A DNA stretch of 64,000 bases from Pseudomonas yamanorum (GCF_900105735.1 NZ_LT629793.1:3472001-3536000), one strand, 5' to 3'; counted from the stretch's first letter, positions 33,890 to 43,012 are shown. Program-made: numbers and translations. Notes: generated by a model from the letters alone, not told the origin.

Positions 33890-35227
33890 TCAACGCTGGA
33901 AGTGCAGCGGCAGCCCTTGGCAACTGTCGTGCACGCGCCCGTCGTGCCAGGCCAGGTGGCCGGAGACCAGGGTGGTGCTGACGCTGTGCCGGAAGCTGCG
34001 CCCGGCAAAGGGCGTCCAGCCGCAACGGGCCATAATCGGCTGGCTGCTGACGGGCTTGCCTTGGGGTTCGGGTTTGATCAGCACCAGGTCGGCCCAATAG
34101 CCTTCCCGCAGGTAGCCACGGTCGGGGATCGCAAACAGGTCAGCAACGCGATGGCTGGTTTTCGCCACCAGAGTAGTCAGCGGCAGCAGGCCGTCAGCCA
34201 CCAATTCCAGCAGCGCCGGCAGGGCGTGTTGCACCAACGGCAAGCCTGACGGTGCTTCACGATATGGCAGCTGTTTTTGCGCCCAGGTGTGCGGCGCATG
34301 ATCACTGCCAATCACATCCAGACGATCACTCAACAATGCCAGGCGCAGGGCGTTGCGGTCGGCGCGTGTCTTGATGGCCGGGTTGCATTTGATCTGGTGG
34401 CCGAGGCGCGCGTAGTCGCGGTCATCGAACAGGAGGTGATGCAGGCAGACTTCCGCCGTGATGCGTTTTTCCGCCAGGGGTTTGTCTTCGAACAGCACCA
34501 ACTCCCGGGCGCTGGTGATGTGCAACACATGCAGGCGCGTGCCATGCCGCTTGGCCAGTTCCACCGCCAAAGACGACGAGCGATAGCAGGCTTCGGCATC
34601 GCGAATCAGCGGATGAGCCACAGCAGGAATGTGCTCGCCGAAGCGCTCGCGCATCCGTTGCTCGCTGGCCTGGATGCTGGGCGTGTGCTCGCAGTGGGCC
34701 AGGAGAATGGTCGGCACCTCGGCGAACAGGCGTTCGAGAATCTTCGGGTCATCCACCAGCATATTGCCGGTGGAGGCGCCCATGAAGACTTTGACGCCAG
34801 CCACCTCGCGCGGGTCCAGCGCGGCCACTGTGTCGAGGTTGTCGTTGCTCACCCCAAAGTGAAAGCCATAGTTGGCCACCGAATGCAGGGCCGCGCGGCG
34901 CTTCTTGTCGGCGAGGGCGTCCAGGTTCAACGTCGCCGGGTTGGTGTTGGGCATGTCCATGAAACTGGTGATGCCACCGGCCACCGCTGCACGGGACTCG
35001 CTGTAGAAGCTGCCCTTGTCCGGTGCGCCGGGTTCACGGAAATGGACTTGGTCGTCGATCATGCCCGGTAGCAGCCACTGGCCTTGGGCGTCGATTTCCA
35101 CCGTGGCATTGGCGTTGTCGATGCTGCTGGCGATCTTCTCGATACGGCCATTGGCGACCAGCAGGTCAGCCTCGAATTCCTGGCCTTCGTTCACCAGGCG
35201 GGCGTTGCGGATCAGCAGGCGGCTCAT
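33890..35227 (-). CDS. pyrQ: Dihydroorotase, zinc-starvation paralogue
   Basis: A 445-aa amidohydrolase. DDQVHFREPG carries the first metal His pair position, and MDMPNTNP, AHCEH, LHITSARE and GSDHAPH complete the active site. It cyclises carbamoyl-aspartate to dihydroorotate in pyrimidine synthesis. ATG at 35227; longer open frames upstream run through the preceding gene. It is the last gene of the putative Zur-controlled chain and corresponds to P. aeruginosa PA5541, thought to replace the housekeeping enzyme when zinc is scarce. Start lies 2 bp after the preceding stop. Confidence 0.92.
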   Translation of the reverse strand: MSRLLIRNARLVNEGQEFEADLLVANGRIEKIASSIDNANATVEIDAQGQWLLPGMIDDQVHFREPGAPDKGSFYSESRAAVAGGITSFMDMPNTNPATLNLDALADKKRRAALHSVANYGFHFGVSNDNLDTVAALDPREVAGVKVFMGASTGNMLVDDPKILERLFAEVPTILLAHCEHTPSIQASEQRMRERFGEHIPAVAHPLIRDAEACYRSSSLAVELAKRHGTRLHVLHITSARELVLFEDKPLAEKRITAEVCLHHLLFDDRDYARLGHQIKCNPAIKTRADRNALRLALLSDRLDVIGSDHAPHTWAQKQLPYREAPSGLPLVQHALPALLELVADGLLPLTTLVAKTSHRVADLFAIPDRGYLREGYWADLVLIKPEPQGKPVSSQPIMARCGWTPFAGRSFRHSVSTTLVSGHLAWHDGRVHDSCQGLPLHFQR

Positions 35228-35229
35228 GG

Positions 35230-35790
35230 TCAGAACTCGTTTTGCAGGGCTTTGTAACCCAGCACCAGGTCGACGTTGGTGCGTGCCACGTCTTCGGAAA
35301 ACTCCGAAGCGCTGACACTCACCGGCGGAAACTGGGACAGGTCGGTGTTGGGGCCGATGCGGGTGGTGGAAGGCACGTAGAACGCGGCGGGCAAATCGCG
35401 GCCATCGACCACCGAGTTGTGCCGCACCACGCAGCCGTCGCCGACGACGCAGTTGAACAGCACACTGTTGAAGCCGATGAAGACCCGGTCGCCGACGGTG
35501 CACGGGCCATGAACGATGGAACGGTGGGCGATGGAGGTGAACTCGCCGATGGTCACCGCGGCGCCGGATTTGGAGTGGATCACCACGCCGTCCTGGATAT
35601 TTGAATTGGCGCCGATGGTGATCGGGTCCATGTCGCCATTGGCGTCGACTTCGTCGGCGCGGATCACCGCGTAAGGGCCGACAAACACGTTTTCGCCGAT
35701 GATGACCTTGCCGCAGATGATTGCGGTTTTGTCGACGTAGGCCGATTCGGCAATCACGGGCAGATCACCGGAAGGGTTCTTGCGGATCAT
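35230..35790 (-). CDS. Gamma-carbonic anhydrase-like left-handed beta-helix protein
   Basis: A 186-aa hexapeptide-repeat protein (IICGKVIIGENVFVGPYAVI, then IGANSNIQDGVVIHSK and VRHNSVVDG) with the metal-binding His residues of the gamma class. Gamma enzymes can use iron or cobalt, so it may stand in for zinc beta-carbonic anhydrase. ATG at 35790 overlaps the hisI-like stop as ATGA. Homologue of PA5540. Confidence 0.9.
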   Translation of the reverse strand: MIRKNPSGDLPVIAESAYVDKTAIICGKVIIGENVFVGPYAVIRADEVDANGDMDPITIGANSNIQDGVVIHSKSGAAVTIGEFTSIAHRSIVHGPCTVGDRVFIGFNSVLFNCVVGDGCVVRHNSVVDGRDLPAAFYVPSTTRIGPNTDLSQFPPVSVSASEFSEDVARTNVDLVLGYKALQNEF

Positions 35791-36212
35791 GGGGCAGGCT
35801 CCTGGAGGGGCGCAGTGAGGATGTGTACGTGGCGGCCGTCGATGGCGTTGTAGAAACAGGTGGGTCGCCCGGTGTGGCAGGCCGGGCCTTGCTGGTCGAC
35901 GATCAGCAACACGGCGTCGCCGTCGCAATCCAGGCGCGCCTCCACCAGCAGTTGCCAGTGGCCGGAGGTTTCGCCTTTGCGCCACAACTGCTGGCGCGAG
36001 CGGGACCAGTAGCAGACCTGCCCGGTGGCCAGGGTTTCGTCGAGGGCCTGGCGGTTCATCCAGGCCAGCATCAACACCTCGCCGCTGCCGTGTTGCTGGG
36101 CGATGGCGGCGATCAGGCCATCGCTGTTCCACGGCAGGGCGTCGAGCACGCGGTCGAGTGGAAAGCGGCTGCCGATGGCGGCCTTTTCCAGGTCGAGCAT
36201 GCTCAGTTTCAT
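35787..36212 (-). CDS. hisI: Phosphoribosyl-AMP cyclohydrolase paralogue
   Basis: A 141-aa HisI enzyme, third step of histidine synthesis. Conserved parts: EVLMLAWMNRQAL, YWSRSRQQLWRKGE, the Asp cluster in DCDGDAVL, and PACHTGRPTCFY with the metal Cys/His residues. ATG at 36212 in an ATGA overlap with znuA. The ordinary hisI is normally beside hisE; this copy inside a zinc-uptake chain is a likely low-zinc paralogue. Confidence 0.92.
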   Translation of the reverse strand: MKLSMLDLEKAAIGSRFPLDRVLDALPWNSDGLIAAIAQQHGSGEVLMLAWMNRQALDETLATGQVCYWSRSRQQLWRKGETSGHWQLLVEARLDCDGDAVLLIVDQQGPACHTGRPTCFYNAIDGRHVHILTAPLQEPAP

Positions 36213-37093
36213 GGCTTGCTCAGGGCCGCGCACAGGGTGTTGAGGTTGTATTCGAACAGGCCGGTAAAGGTGCTGGCCGGGCCTTCTGCAGCCAGGGCGT
36301 CCGAGTACAGCGTGCCGCCGATTTGCGCGCCACTTTCGTCCGCGATCTGCTTGAGCAGGCGCGAGTCCTTGATGTTTTCCATGAACACGGCCTTGACCTT
36401 GTCCTTGCGGATCTGGGTGATCAGCGTGGCGACTTCGGCAGCAGACGGTTCACGTTCGGTGGACAAACCTTGAGGCGACAGGAACTCGATACCGTAGGCC
36501 TGACCCAGGTAACCGAAGGCGTCATGGGAGGTCACGATGCGACGGTTGCCCGGTGGCAGGGCGCCGAACTTGGCTTTGGCTTCAGCCAGCAGGCGGTAGA
36601 TTTCTTTCAGGTACACCTGGCTGTTGTGCTCGTAGTCCGCCTTGTTGGCCGGGTCGGCAGCGATCAGCGCCTTGGTGATGTTGTTCACGTAGATCACGGT
36701 GTTGGCCAGGTTGTGCCAGGCGTGTGGGTCGGGAATGGTCTCGCCGTCTTCTTCCATGGTGTGGGACAGCACGCCTTTACTGGCGGTGACCACGGTGGCC
36801 TTGGTTTCGGTGCTGGTGACCAAGCGATCCAGCCACGGCTCGAAGCCGAGGCCGTTCTTGATGATGACCTTGGCTTTGAGCAGGGCCTTGGCATCGTCTG
36901 GCGTCGGTTCGTAGGTGTGGGCGTCAGCATCGGGGCCGACCATGTTGCTGATCTGGATATGATCGCCACCGACCTGGTGGGTCATGTCGTCAAGAATACT
37001 GAAGCTGGTAACCACCTGAAGCTTGTCGGCAGCCTGGGCCGTCGCGAACGACAGCGGCAGCAACACACTGAACAGCACGAGTAGAGCGCGCAT
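36209..37093 (-). CDS. znuA: Zinc ABC transporter, substrate-binding protein
   Basis: A 294-aa periplasmic protein with signal peptide (about 1-21, TAQA). Metal ligands are expected in DAHTYEP, DPHAWHN, TSHDAFGYLG and YSDAL. The long His/Asp loop seen in many ZnuA proteins is absent, so manganese or a wider range is not excluded; company in a Zur-type chain favours zinc. ATG at 37093 with GAGGTG upstream. Follows znuB on the same strand. Confidence 0.9.
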   Translation of the reverse strand: MRALLVLFSVLLPLSFATAQAADKLQVVTSFSILDDMTHQVGGDHIQISNMVGPDADAHTYEPTPDDAKALLKAKVIIKNGLGFEPWLDRLVTSTETKATVVTASKGVLSHTMEEDGETIPDPHAWHNLANTVIYVNNITKALIAADPANKADYEHNSQVYLKEIYRLLAEAKAKFGALPPGNRRIVTSHDAFGYLGQAYGIEFLSPQGLSTEREPSAAEVATLITQIRKDKVKAVFMENIKDSRLLKQIADESGAQIGGTLYSDALAAEGPASTFTGLFEYNLNTLCAALSKP

Positions 37094-37104
37094 CGGGAAA
37101 CACC

Positions 37105-37971
37105 TCATTGGGATGTAAGCAAAGGCGGGCGGCGCAGCAAGCCGTGCACCGGACCGAAGACCACGGACAGCAGGTACAAGCCGCCAGCCACCAGCACAAT
37201 CGCCGGGCCGCTGGGCAGCGAGTAGTAGAACGACAGCAACAAGCCAAGCCACACCGACAGGCATCCCAGCACCGCTGATATGGCGATCAACACCGGCAGG
37301 CGCCGGCTCCAGAAACGTGAAGCAATCGCCGGCAACATCATCAACCCGACCACCATCAAGGCGCCGATGGCCTGGAAGCCGATCACCAGGTTCAACACCA
37401 CCAGCGTCAGGAACAGCCCGTGAGCCAACGGGCCGAGGCGGCTGACGGTTTGCAGGAACAGCGGGTCGAGGGTGTCCAGCAGCAGCGGTTTGTAGATCAC
37501 CACCATGGCGATCAGGCTGAAGCCCGAGACCCAGAGCATGCCGGTGAGGGTCGGGCCGTCGACCGCCAAGGCCGAGCCGAACAGCAGGTGCAGCAGGTCC
37601 AGGCGTTTGCCGGCGAGGCCAAGAATCAGCACGCCGCTGGCCAGGGAGATTGGGTAGATGGCGGCGAGGCTCGCGTCTTCCTTAAGGCCCGTGCGGCGGG
37701 TGATCCAGGCGGCGAGGCCGGCCATGCTCAGGCCGGCGCCCAGGCCACCGATGGTCAGCGCGGGCAGGCTCAGCCCGGCAAACCAGAAGCCCAGGGCGGC
37801 GCCGGGGAGGATGCCGTGGGACACCGCGTCACCGATCAGGCTCATGCGACGCAGGATCAGGAACACTCCCAGCGGCGCCGTGCTGCATGCCAATACCAGC
37901 CCGCCGACGAGGGCGCGGCGCATGAAAACGAAGTCGAGAAACGGCATCCACAGGTGAGCGGCGAAGTGCAT
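37105..37971 (-). CDS. znuB: Zinc ABC transporter, permease
   Basis: A 288-aa inner-membrane ABC-3 permease with eight or more helices. Typical segments are RRMSLIGDAVSHGILPGAAL and FQAIGALMVVGLMMLPAI. Start ATG at 37971 overlaps the znuC stop (TGATG). Partner of ZnuC and ZnuA. Confidence 0.93.
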   Translation of the reverse strand: MHFAAHLWMPFLDFVFMRRALVGGLVLACSTAPLGVFLILRRMSLIGDAVSHGILPGAALGFWFAGLSLPALTIGGLGAGLSMAGLAAWITRRTGLKEDASLAAIYPISLASGVLILGLAGKRLDLLHLLFGSALAVDGPTLTGMLWVSGFSLIAMVVIYKPLLLDTLDPLFLQTVSRLGPLAHGLFLTLVVLNLVIGFQAIGALMVVGLMMLPAIASRFWSRRLPVLIAISAVLGCLSVWLGLLLSFYYSLPSGPAIVLVAGGLYLLSVVFGPVHGLLRRPPLLTSQ

Positions 37972-38639
37972 CAGGCCACCTGCATGTGTGACTGGGGGCG
38001 GATCAGCTCTTTGCTTGAGCCGAACACGCAACCGCTGCTTTTGATCTGCACCACTTGCTGGGTGTGTTGGCGGACCGAGCCGAGGTCATGGCACACCACG
38101 ACCACCGTGCGGCCTTCATCGTGCCAGGCATGGATGTGTTTCCAGCACAGCGCCTGGCCGTCTTCGTCGAGGGCGGCGTGGGGTTCGTCCAGCAGCAATA
38201 TCGGGGACTCGGCCAAACTCATGCGGGCGAGCAGGGCGCGTTGCAGTTCGCCACCGGACAAGGCCATCAACGGCCGATGCTCCAGGCCACTGAGGCACCA
38301 GTCTTCGAGTACGGCGCTCAGGCGTTCGGTGCGTTGTTGCGGGGTTTGCTTGTTGCCCCAGAAGCCGGCGGCCACCAACTCTTGCAAGCTGATGGGGAAC
38401 TGGCGGTCGAGGTTCTGTTGTTGGGGCAGGAACGACAGGCCACCACGGCGTGGAACCTCAATCGTCACTTTCCCGGCCAAGGGCTTCTGCAAGCCGGCGA
38501 TGACTTTCAGCAGGCTGCTTTTGCCGGTGCCGTTGGCGCCGATGATGCCGGTGAGACTGCCTTTTTCCAGGGTGAAATCGACGGCAGGGGTCAGTGGTTG
38601 GCCGGGGGCGCCCCAGCGCAAAGCGGTGCAGGTGATCAT
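37971..38639 (-). CDS. znuC: Zinc ABC transporter, ATPase
   Basis: A 222-aa ABC ATPase: Walker A GANGTGKSS, Q-loop FLPQQQ, signature LSGGELQRA, Walker B ILLLDEP and switch VVCHD. ATG at 38639 overlaps the folE2 stop as ATGA, an unusual direct coupling of zinc uptake to a zinc-independent enzyme. Confidence 0.94.
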   Translation of the reverse strand: MITCTALRWGAPGQPLTPAVDFTLEKGSLTGIIGANGTGKSSLLKVIAGLQKPLAGKVTIEVPRRGGLSFLPQQQNLDRQFPISLQELVAAGFWGNKQTPQQRTERLSAVLEDWCLSGLEHRPLMALSGGELQRALLARMSLAESPILLLDEPHAALDEDGQALCWKHIHAWHDEGRTVVVVCHDLGSVRQHTQQVVQIKSSGCVFGSSKELIRPQSHMQVA

Positions 38640-39532
38640 TCGGAAGGTCTCGTCCAGCGGCTTTCAGCCACGGCATCGTGCGCGTGCAGGCTTTCGGCGT
38701 GGATCACTTTCAAGTGGAAGGCAATGACCGCATCCGAGCGTTTCAAGGCGAGGTTCAGGCGGCGGGCGGCGTCTTCGCAGAACATCAGGTTCTGCCCGTT
38801 GGCCAGGGCGAAGGCTTGTTCGTCCGCGCGCTTTACGGCGGTTTGTACGGCGGTGCCAAGGGCTGCTTCGGTTTCGTCGATCAGTTGCGTCAGCGGCAGG
38901 GTTGGCTGGTCGCCTTGAAGGCGGACCTGCAACAGCGCGCTGCTGCGCTGGCTGTGGGGCGTGGCGACGATGCCGTTTGCACTGCCGAGCCAGGTCAGCA
39001 CGTCTTCGTGTTGCAGCGGTGTGCCGGCGAAGTCTTCGATAAATTGCTGCTGAATCAATTGCCTGGCGAGGGCAGCCGAGCACGGGCAGGTTGAAGAGTA
39101 AGTAACGTCAATTTTTAGTTCCACGTGGAACATCTGGTTTTCCAGGCGGGCTTCGATGCTCACCGGGTAGCTTTTCCACCCGGCCAACGGGCTGACCAAC
39201 GCCGGGCGTTTTAGCAGCAGATCCGTATGAATCCGCAGGTAGGCATTTGTGGATAAACCTTCATGACTGTCGAGAAAACGTTGCAATACACTGCGCAGCA
39301 GTGCTGGCGTAAGCGGCTGCTGTTCAAGCATCTCCAGCGCCAGATAAAGCCGAGACATATGAATGCCACGCGCTTCGCCGTCGTCCAGGCTGACGCCTGC
39401 ATCGGCCTTGGCGCTGAGGCGCTGGCCGTCGATCTGAATGGGCAGGGCAATGCCGCACATGCCCACCCAATCCAGCGGCAAGGCTTGGCGTGAAGCCTGC
39501 GCGGCGATATCGGGCAGAGTCAGCGCGTTCAT
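38636..39532 (-). CDS. folE2: GTP cyclohydrolase IB (FolE2)
   Basis: A 298-aa enzyme that starts folate and queuosine synthesis from GTP. The type IB active-site Cys lies in SSTCPCSAAL; QNLMFCEDAAR is also typical. FolE2 works with several metals and substitutes for zinc-dependent FolE, so it is a classical Zur target. First gene of the chain, 30 bp from the Zur-like box at 39563. Confidence 0.95.
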   Translation of the reverse strand: MNALTLPDIAAQASRQALPLDWVGMCGIALPIQIDGQRLSAKADAGVSLDDGEARGIHMSRLYLALEMLEQQPLTPALLRSVLQRFLDSHEGLSTNAYLRIHTDLLLKRPALVSPLAGWKSYPVSIEARLENQMFHVELKIDVTYSSTCPCSAALARQLIQQQFIEDFAGTPLQHEDVLTWLGSANGIVATPHSQRSSALLQVRLQGDQPTLPLTQLIDETEAALGTAVQTAVKRADEQAFALANGQNLMFCEDAARRLNLALKRSDAVIAFHLKVIHAESLHAHDAVAESRWTRPSE

Positions 39533-39562
39533 GAGCAGTCCATCGTTGGAAATAAAAAGACA

Positions 39563-39577
39563 TGTTATATTATTACA
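39563..39577. promoter_or_regulatory. Zur-like box between folE2 and the amidase
   Basis: TGTTATATTATTACA differs by one base from the perfect dyad TGTTATA-N-TATAACA found at 41327. It lies 30 bp upstream of folE2 and 82 bp upstream of the amidase, so one repressor could control both directions. Confidence 0.85.
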
Positions 39578-39659
39578 ATTGAATCGACGAAAGTTTTTCT
39601 GCTCTGTCTTTTATTCAGTCATGTCGAGTACGGACGCTCCTTTATTTGCGGTGTAAGTC

Positions 39660-40883
39660 ATGCACAGACGTCAACTCCTCAACCTGCTGCTGGCCAGCGC
39701 GGTGTTCACCCTGCCCTTTGGTGTATCTGCCGCGCAGATCCGCAATGCACGGTTGTGGCGCTCGGATAACAAGCTGCGGCTGGTGCTGGATCTCAGTGGC
39801 CCGGTGCAATACAAGACCTTCACCCTGACCGCGCCGGAGCGGTTGATCATTGATTTGAGCGGCGCGAAGTTGACCGGGGATTTCAGCCAACTGGCCCTGA
39901 CCAACAGCGGCATTACCTCGATTCGCTCGGGGCACTTTGGCCAGGGTGATACGCGGATCGTGCTGGATTTGAAGGCGCCGATGCAGCTCAACAGCTTTCT
40001 GCTGCCGCCGCAGGATGGCCAGGGCCACCGCCTCGTGCTGGACCTGACAACTGCCACTCATGCGCCTATGCAAATCGCTGCGGCACCGGCCGCGTTGGCT
40101 GCCCCCGTGCCGGCGCCGGTGGACAAAGCGCATCCGAAACGCGACATCATCGTAGTGGTCGACCCCGGCCATGGCGGTAAGGACCCTGGTGCAATAGGCT
40201 CCAAAGGCCAGCGTGAAAAAGACGTGGTGCTGTCCATCGCCCAATTGCTGGCCAAGCGCTTGAAGCGTGAGAAGGGCTTCGATGTGAAGCTGGTGCGCAA
40301 CGACGATTTCTTCGTGCCGCTGCGTAAACGCGTGGACATCGCCCGTCAGCACAAGGCCGACATGTTTATCTCGGTGCACGCTGATGCGGCGCCACGGCTT
40401 ACGGCGTCAGGCGCTTCTGTCTATGCGTTGTCTGAGGGCGGTGCGACGTCCGCCACGGCGCGGTTCATGGCACAGCGGGAGAACGGTGCCGACCTGTTGG
40501 GCGCTACCACGTTGCTCAACCTCAAGGACAAGGACCCGATGCTCGCCGGCGTCATTCTCGACATGTCGATGAACGCCACCATCGCCTCCAGCCTGCAGCT
40601 GGGCAGTTCGGTGCTGGGCAGCCTGCAAAGCATCACCACGCTGCATCAAAAACGCGTGGAACAGGCCGGCTTTGCGGTACTCAAGTCGCCGGACGTGCCG
40701 TCGATCCTGGTGGAAACCGGGTTTATCTCCAACACCCAGGACGCCCAGCGGCTGGTCACCGCACGCCATCAACAGGCGGTGGCAGACGGTTTATTTGAAG
40801 GGCTGAAAAACTACTTCCAGAAGAACCCGCCGATGAACAGCTACATGGCCTGGGTTCAGGAACAGAAGAATGGCCAGGTCTAA
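39660..40883 (+). CDS. amiA: N-acetylmuramoyl-L-alanine amidase
   Basis: A 407-aa periplasmic cell-wall amidase. N-terminal signal with paired Arg (MHRRQLLNLLLA), AMIN domain about 25-130, Pro/Ala linker, then Amidase_3 domain with zinc ligands in VVDPGHGGKDPG, REKDVV, SVHADA and catalytic Glu in LVETGF. It cuts the amide bond between peptide and muramic acid during cell separation. Homologue of PA5538. A zinc enzyme behind a Zur-like box seems odd and may replace amidases that fail at low zinc, or free wall-bound metal. Confidence 0.92.
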   Translation: MHRRQLLNLLLASAVFTLPFGVSAAQIRNARLWRSDNKLRLVLDLSGPVQYKTFTLTAPERLIIDLSGAKLTGDFSQLALTNSGITSIRSGHFGQGDTRIVLDLKAPMQLNSFLLPPQDGQGHRLVLDLTTATHAPMQIAAAPAALAAPVPAPVDKAHPKRDIIVVVDPGHGGKDPGAIGSKGQREKDVVLSIAQLLAKRLKREKGFDVKLVRNDDFFVPLRKRVDIARQHKADMFISVHADAAPRLTASGASVYALSEGGATSATARFMAQRENGADLLGATTLLNLKDKDPMLAGVILDMSMNATIASSLQLGSSVLGSLQSITTLHQKRVEQAGFAVLKSPDVPSILVETGFISNTQDAQRLVTARHQQAVADGLFEGLKNYFQKNPPMNSYMAWVQEQKNGQV

Positions 40884-41248
40884 CAGCCGGTAATCCGGCT
40901 GCAGGTGAATTTGGCGCTGACTCCACCAGAACTGGAAAACCGGTTGATGGTGGTCCAGCCCACTCGCCGCGTGTAGCCCACCCACGCCTCACCATCGGAT
41001 GCCAACCCGGTAAAGAACGTCAGCTGCCCGTAGCGGCTGTTGGTCTGTGCCCAGTAGCGTTTGCCGATCACCTCGAAACCCCGCAAATACGTGGTGCTGC
41101 CCGCCGTCGCGACGCTGTAGGCATTGCCCTGCGCGTCGACGCACGCCAGCAGGTTGGCGCTGCGGGTGCAGTTGGCCAGCAGGCTGGGCACCTGGGCGTT
41201 GGCCAGGCTCGCCACCATCAGCAACACAGCGCACAACAGGTATTTCAT
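40880..41248 (-). CDS. Small secreted Cys-containing protein, unknown
   Basis: A 122-aa protein from the ATG at 41248 with signal peptide about 1-18 (LLMVASLANA). The mature part has four Cys: ANCTRSANLLACVD near the start and TCSRITGC at the very end, which could form two disulfides, plus aromatic-rich middle (YWAQTNSRYGQL). No family recognised; it may correspond to PA5537. Divergent from dksA2 across the Zur-like box at 41327, so probably induced at low zinc. The 3' end overlaps the amidase stop by 4 bp, convergent. Confidence 0.75.
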   Translation of the reverse strand: MKYLLCAVLLMVASLANAQVPSLLANCTRSANLLACVDAQGNAYSVATAGSTTYLRGFEVIGKRYWAQTNSRYGQLTFFTGLASDGEAWVGYTRRVGWTTINRFSSSGGVSAKFTCSRITGC

Positions 41249-41326
41249 AGAGGTTCTCGGGGCGTTTTCGCCTGCCAGCATTGCGCCCTTCGTCGTTACG
41301 AGCAAGGGGGATTGGCTTATTTGCAT

Positions 41327-41341
41327 TGTTATACTATAACA
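41327..41341. promoter_or_regulatory. Zur-like box upstream of dksA2
   Basis: TGTTATACTATAACA, a perfect dyad around one central base and flanked by AT on both sides. It lies 33 bp before dksA2 and 78 bp before the divergent secreted-protein gene. Confidence 0.9.
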
Positions 41342-41374
41342 TTAAAAAACAGCCTGACCCGTGAACCACCTCCA

Positions 41375-41779
41375 ATGACCGAACAAGACCTTCTCGCCCA
41401 ACCCTCCGCCGACTACATGAATGAAGCCCAGCAAGGTTTCTTCCGCGAGCTGTTGCTGGCCCAGCGTAATGAGCTGCAAGCGCGCATCGATGCCGAATTC
41501 ATGGTGCTGCGCGAACAGGAACCCAACAGCGATCCCGCCGATGTGGGCAGTGCTGAAGAACAGCGCCAATGGCAACTGCGCCTGCTGGAGCGCGAAAAGA
41601 AGCTGTTGGACAAGATCGACGAGGCCTTGGAGCACCTGGCCCGAGGCGAATACGGCTGGTGCCGTGAAACCGGCGAGCCCATCGGCCTCAAGCGCCTGTT
41701 GCTGCGCCCCACGGCCACCCTGTGTATCGAAGCCAAAGAACGTGAAGAGCTGCGCGAACGCCATCAACGGGCGATTTGA
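41375..41779 (+). CDS. dksA2: Zinc-independent DksA paralogue
   Basis: A 134-aa RNA polymerase-binding factor that works with ppGpp. Coiled-coil tip DPADVGSAEEQ carries the acidic residues. The four-Cys zinc finger is reduced to Cys96-x2-Thr99 and Cys117-x2-Ala120, the pattern of P. aeruginosa DksA2, which needs no zinc. ATG at 41375, 33 bp from the Zur-like box. First gene of dksA2-zigA-DUF1826-COG0523. Confidence 0.95.
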   Translation: MTEQDLLAQPSADYMNEAQQGFFRELLLAQRNELQARIDAEFMVLREQEPNSDPADVGSAEEQRQWQLRLLEREKKLLDKIDEALEHLARGEYGWCRETGEPIGLKRLLLRPTATLCIEAKEREELRERHQRAI

Positions 41780-41806
41780 CCGGCCAACCCTGATGAGGAA
41801 TACCTG

Positions 41807-43012
41807 ATGCCCAATCGTCTCCCCGTTACTGTGCTGTCCGGATTCCTCGGCGCCGGTAAAAGCACGCTGCTCAACTACGTCCTGCGCAACCGCGAAAACC
41901 TGCGGGTGGCGGTGATCGTCAACGACATGAGCGAAATCAACATTGATGGCAGTGAGGTCCAGCGCGACGTCACCCTCAATCGCTCCGAAGAAAAACTGGT
42001 GGAGATGAGCAACGGCTGCATCTGCTGCACCTTGCGCGAAGACTTACTGGAGGAAGTCGGAAAGCTCGCCAAGGAAGGTCGGTTCGATTACCTGCTGATT
42101 GAATCCACCGGTATCTCCGAGCCGTTGCCGGTGGCGGAAACCTTCACCTTTCGCGATGAGGAAGGCCAGAGCCTGGCGGATATCGCTCGGCTCGACACCA
42201 TGGTCACCGTGGTCGACGGCATGAACTTTCTGCTCGACTACCAGGCTGCCGAAAGCCTGACGTCGCGGGGCGAAACCCTGGGTGAAGAAGACGAACGCTC
42301 GATCACCGACCTGCTGATCGAGCAGATTGAATTCGCCGACGTGATCCTCATCAGCAAGATCGACCTGATCAGCAGCCGCGAGCGCGAGGAGTTGATGGCG
42401 ATCCTGGAGCGGCTGAATGCTCAGGCGGAAATCATCCCGATGGTCATGGGCGAAGTGCCGCTGGCGAAGATCCTCAACACCGGTCGTTTCGACTTCGAAC
42501 GCGCGTCCCAGGCACCCGGATGGTTGCAGGAATTGCGTGGCGAGCACGTGCCGGAAACCGAGGAATACGGCATCGCTTCCACCGCGTATCGCGCCCGCCG
42601 CCCATTCCATCCGCAGCGTTTTTTCGACTTTATCGACCGGCCTTGGGTGAATGGAAAACTGCTGCGCTCCAAGGGCTTTTTCTGGCTGGCCAGCAAACAC
42701 CAGGACGCCGGCAGTTGGTCCCAGGCCGGCGGCCTGATGCGCCATGGTTTCGCCGGACGCTGGTGGCGTTTCGTGCCAAAAACCCAGTGGCCGCAGGACG
42801 AGGAGGGTGTCGCCGCGATCATGAACAACTGGCAGCCGAGTACCGGCGATTGCCGCCAGGAACTGGTGTTTATCGGCCAGAACATCGACTTCGCGCAGAT
42901 GACCGCCGAACTGGACGCCTGCCTGCTCACTGACGATGAAATGGTCACAGGCGTCGAAGGCTGGCGCTTGTTGGCTGATCCCTTTGGCCCTTGGTTCGAA
43001 GAGGCTGCCTGA
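41807..43012 (+). CDS. zigA: COG0523 GTPase, zinc chaperone-like (ZigA)
   Basis: A 401-aa G3E GTPase with Walker [10 protein letters not shown] (12-20), metal-binding C71-I-C73-C74 and SKID as the G4 motif; a C-terminal CobW domain follows. Such proteins pass zinc to client enzymes when it is scarce. Matches PA5535. The stop and the next start overlap as TGATG. Confidence 0.93.
   Translation: MPNRLPVTVLSGFLGAGKSTLLNYVLRNRENLRVAVIVNDMSEINIDGSEVQRDVTLNRSEEKLVEMSNGCICCTLREDLLEEVGKLAKEGRFDYLLIESTGISEPLPVAETFTFRDEEGQSLADIARLDTMVTVVDGMNFLLDYQAAESLTSRGETLGEEDERSITDLLIEQIEFADVILISKIDLISSREREELMAILERLNAQAEIIPMVMGEVPLAKILNTGRFDFERASQAPGWLQELRGEHVPETEEYGIASTAYRARRPFHPQRFFDFIDRPWVNGKLLRSKGFFWLASKHQDAGSWSQAGGLMRHGFAGRWWRFVPKTQWPQDEEGVAAIMNNWQPSTGDCRQELVFIGQNIDFAQMTAELDACLLTDDEMVTGVEGWRLLADPFGPWFEEAA

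Noticed and set aside
33890..35503. 537-aa version of dihydroorotase
   Set aside because: The extra 92 N-terminal residues are Arg-rich and overlap the gamma-carbonic anhydrase gene; the start at 35227 fits the family.
37420..38727. 435-codon open frame antisense to znuB and znuC
   Set aside because: Covers well-supported ABC transporter genes and has no recognisable content.
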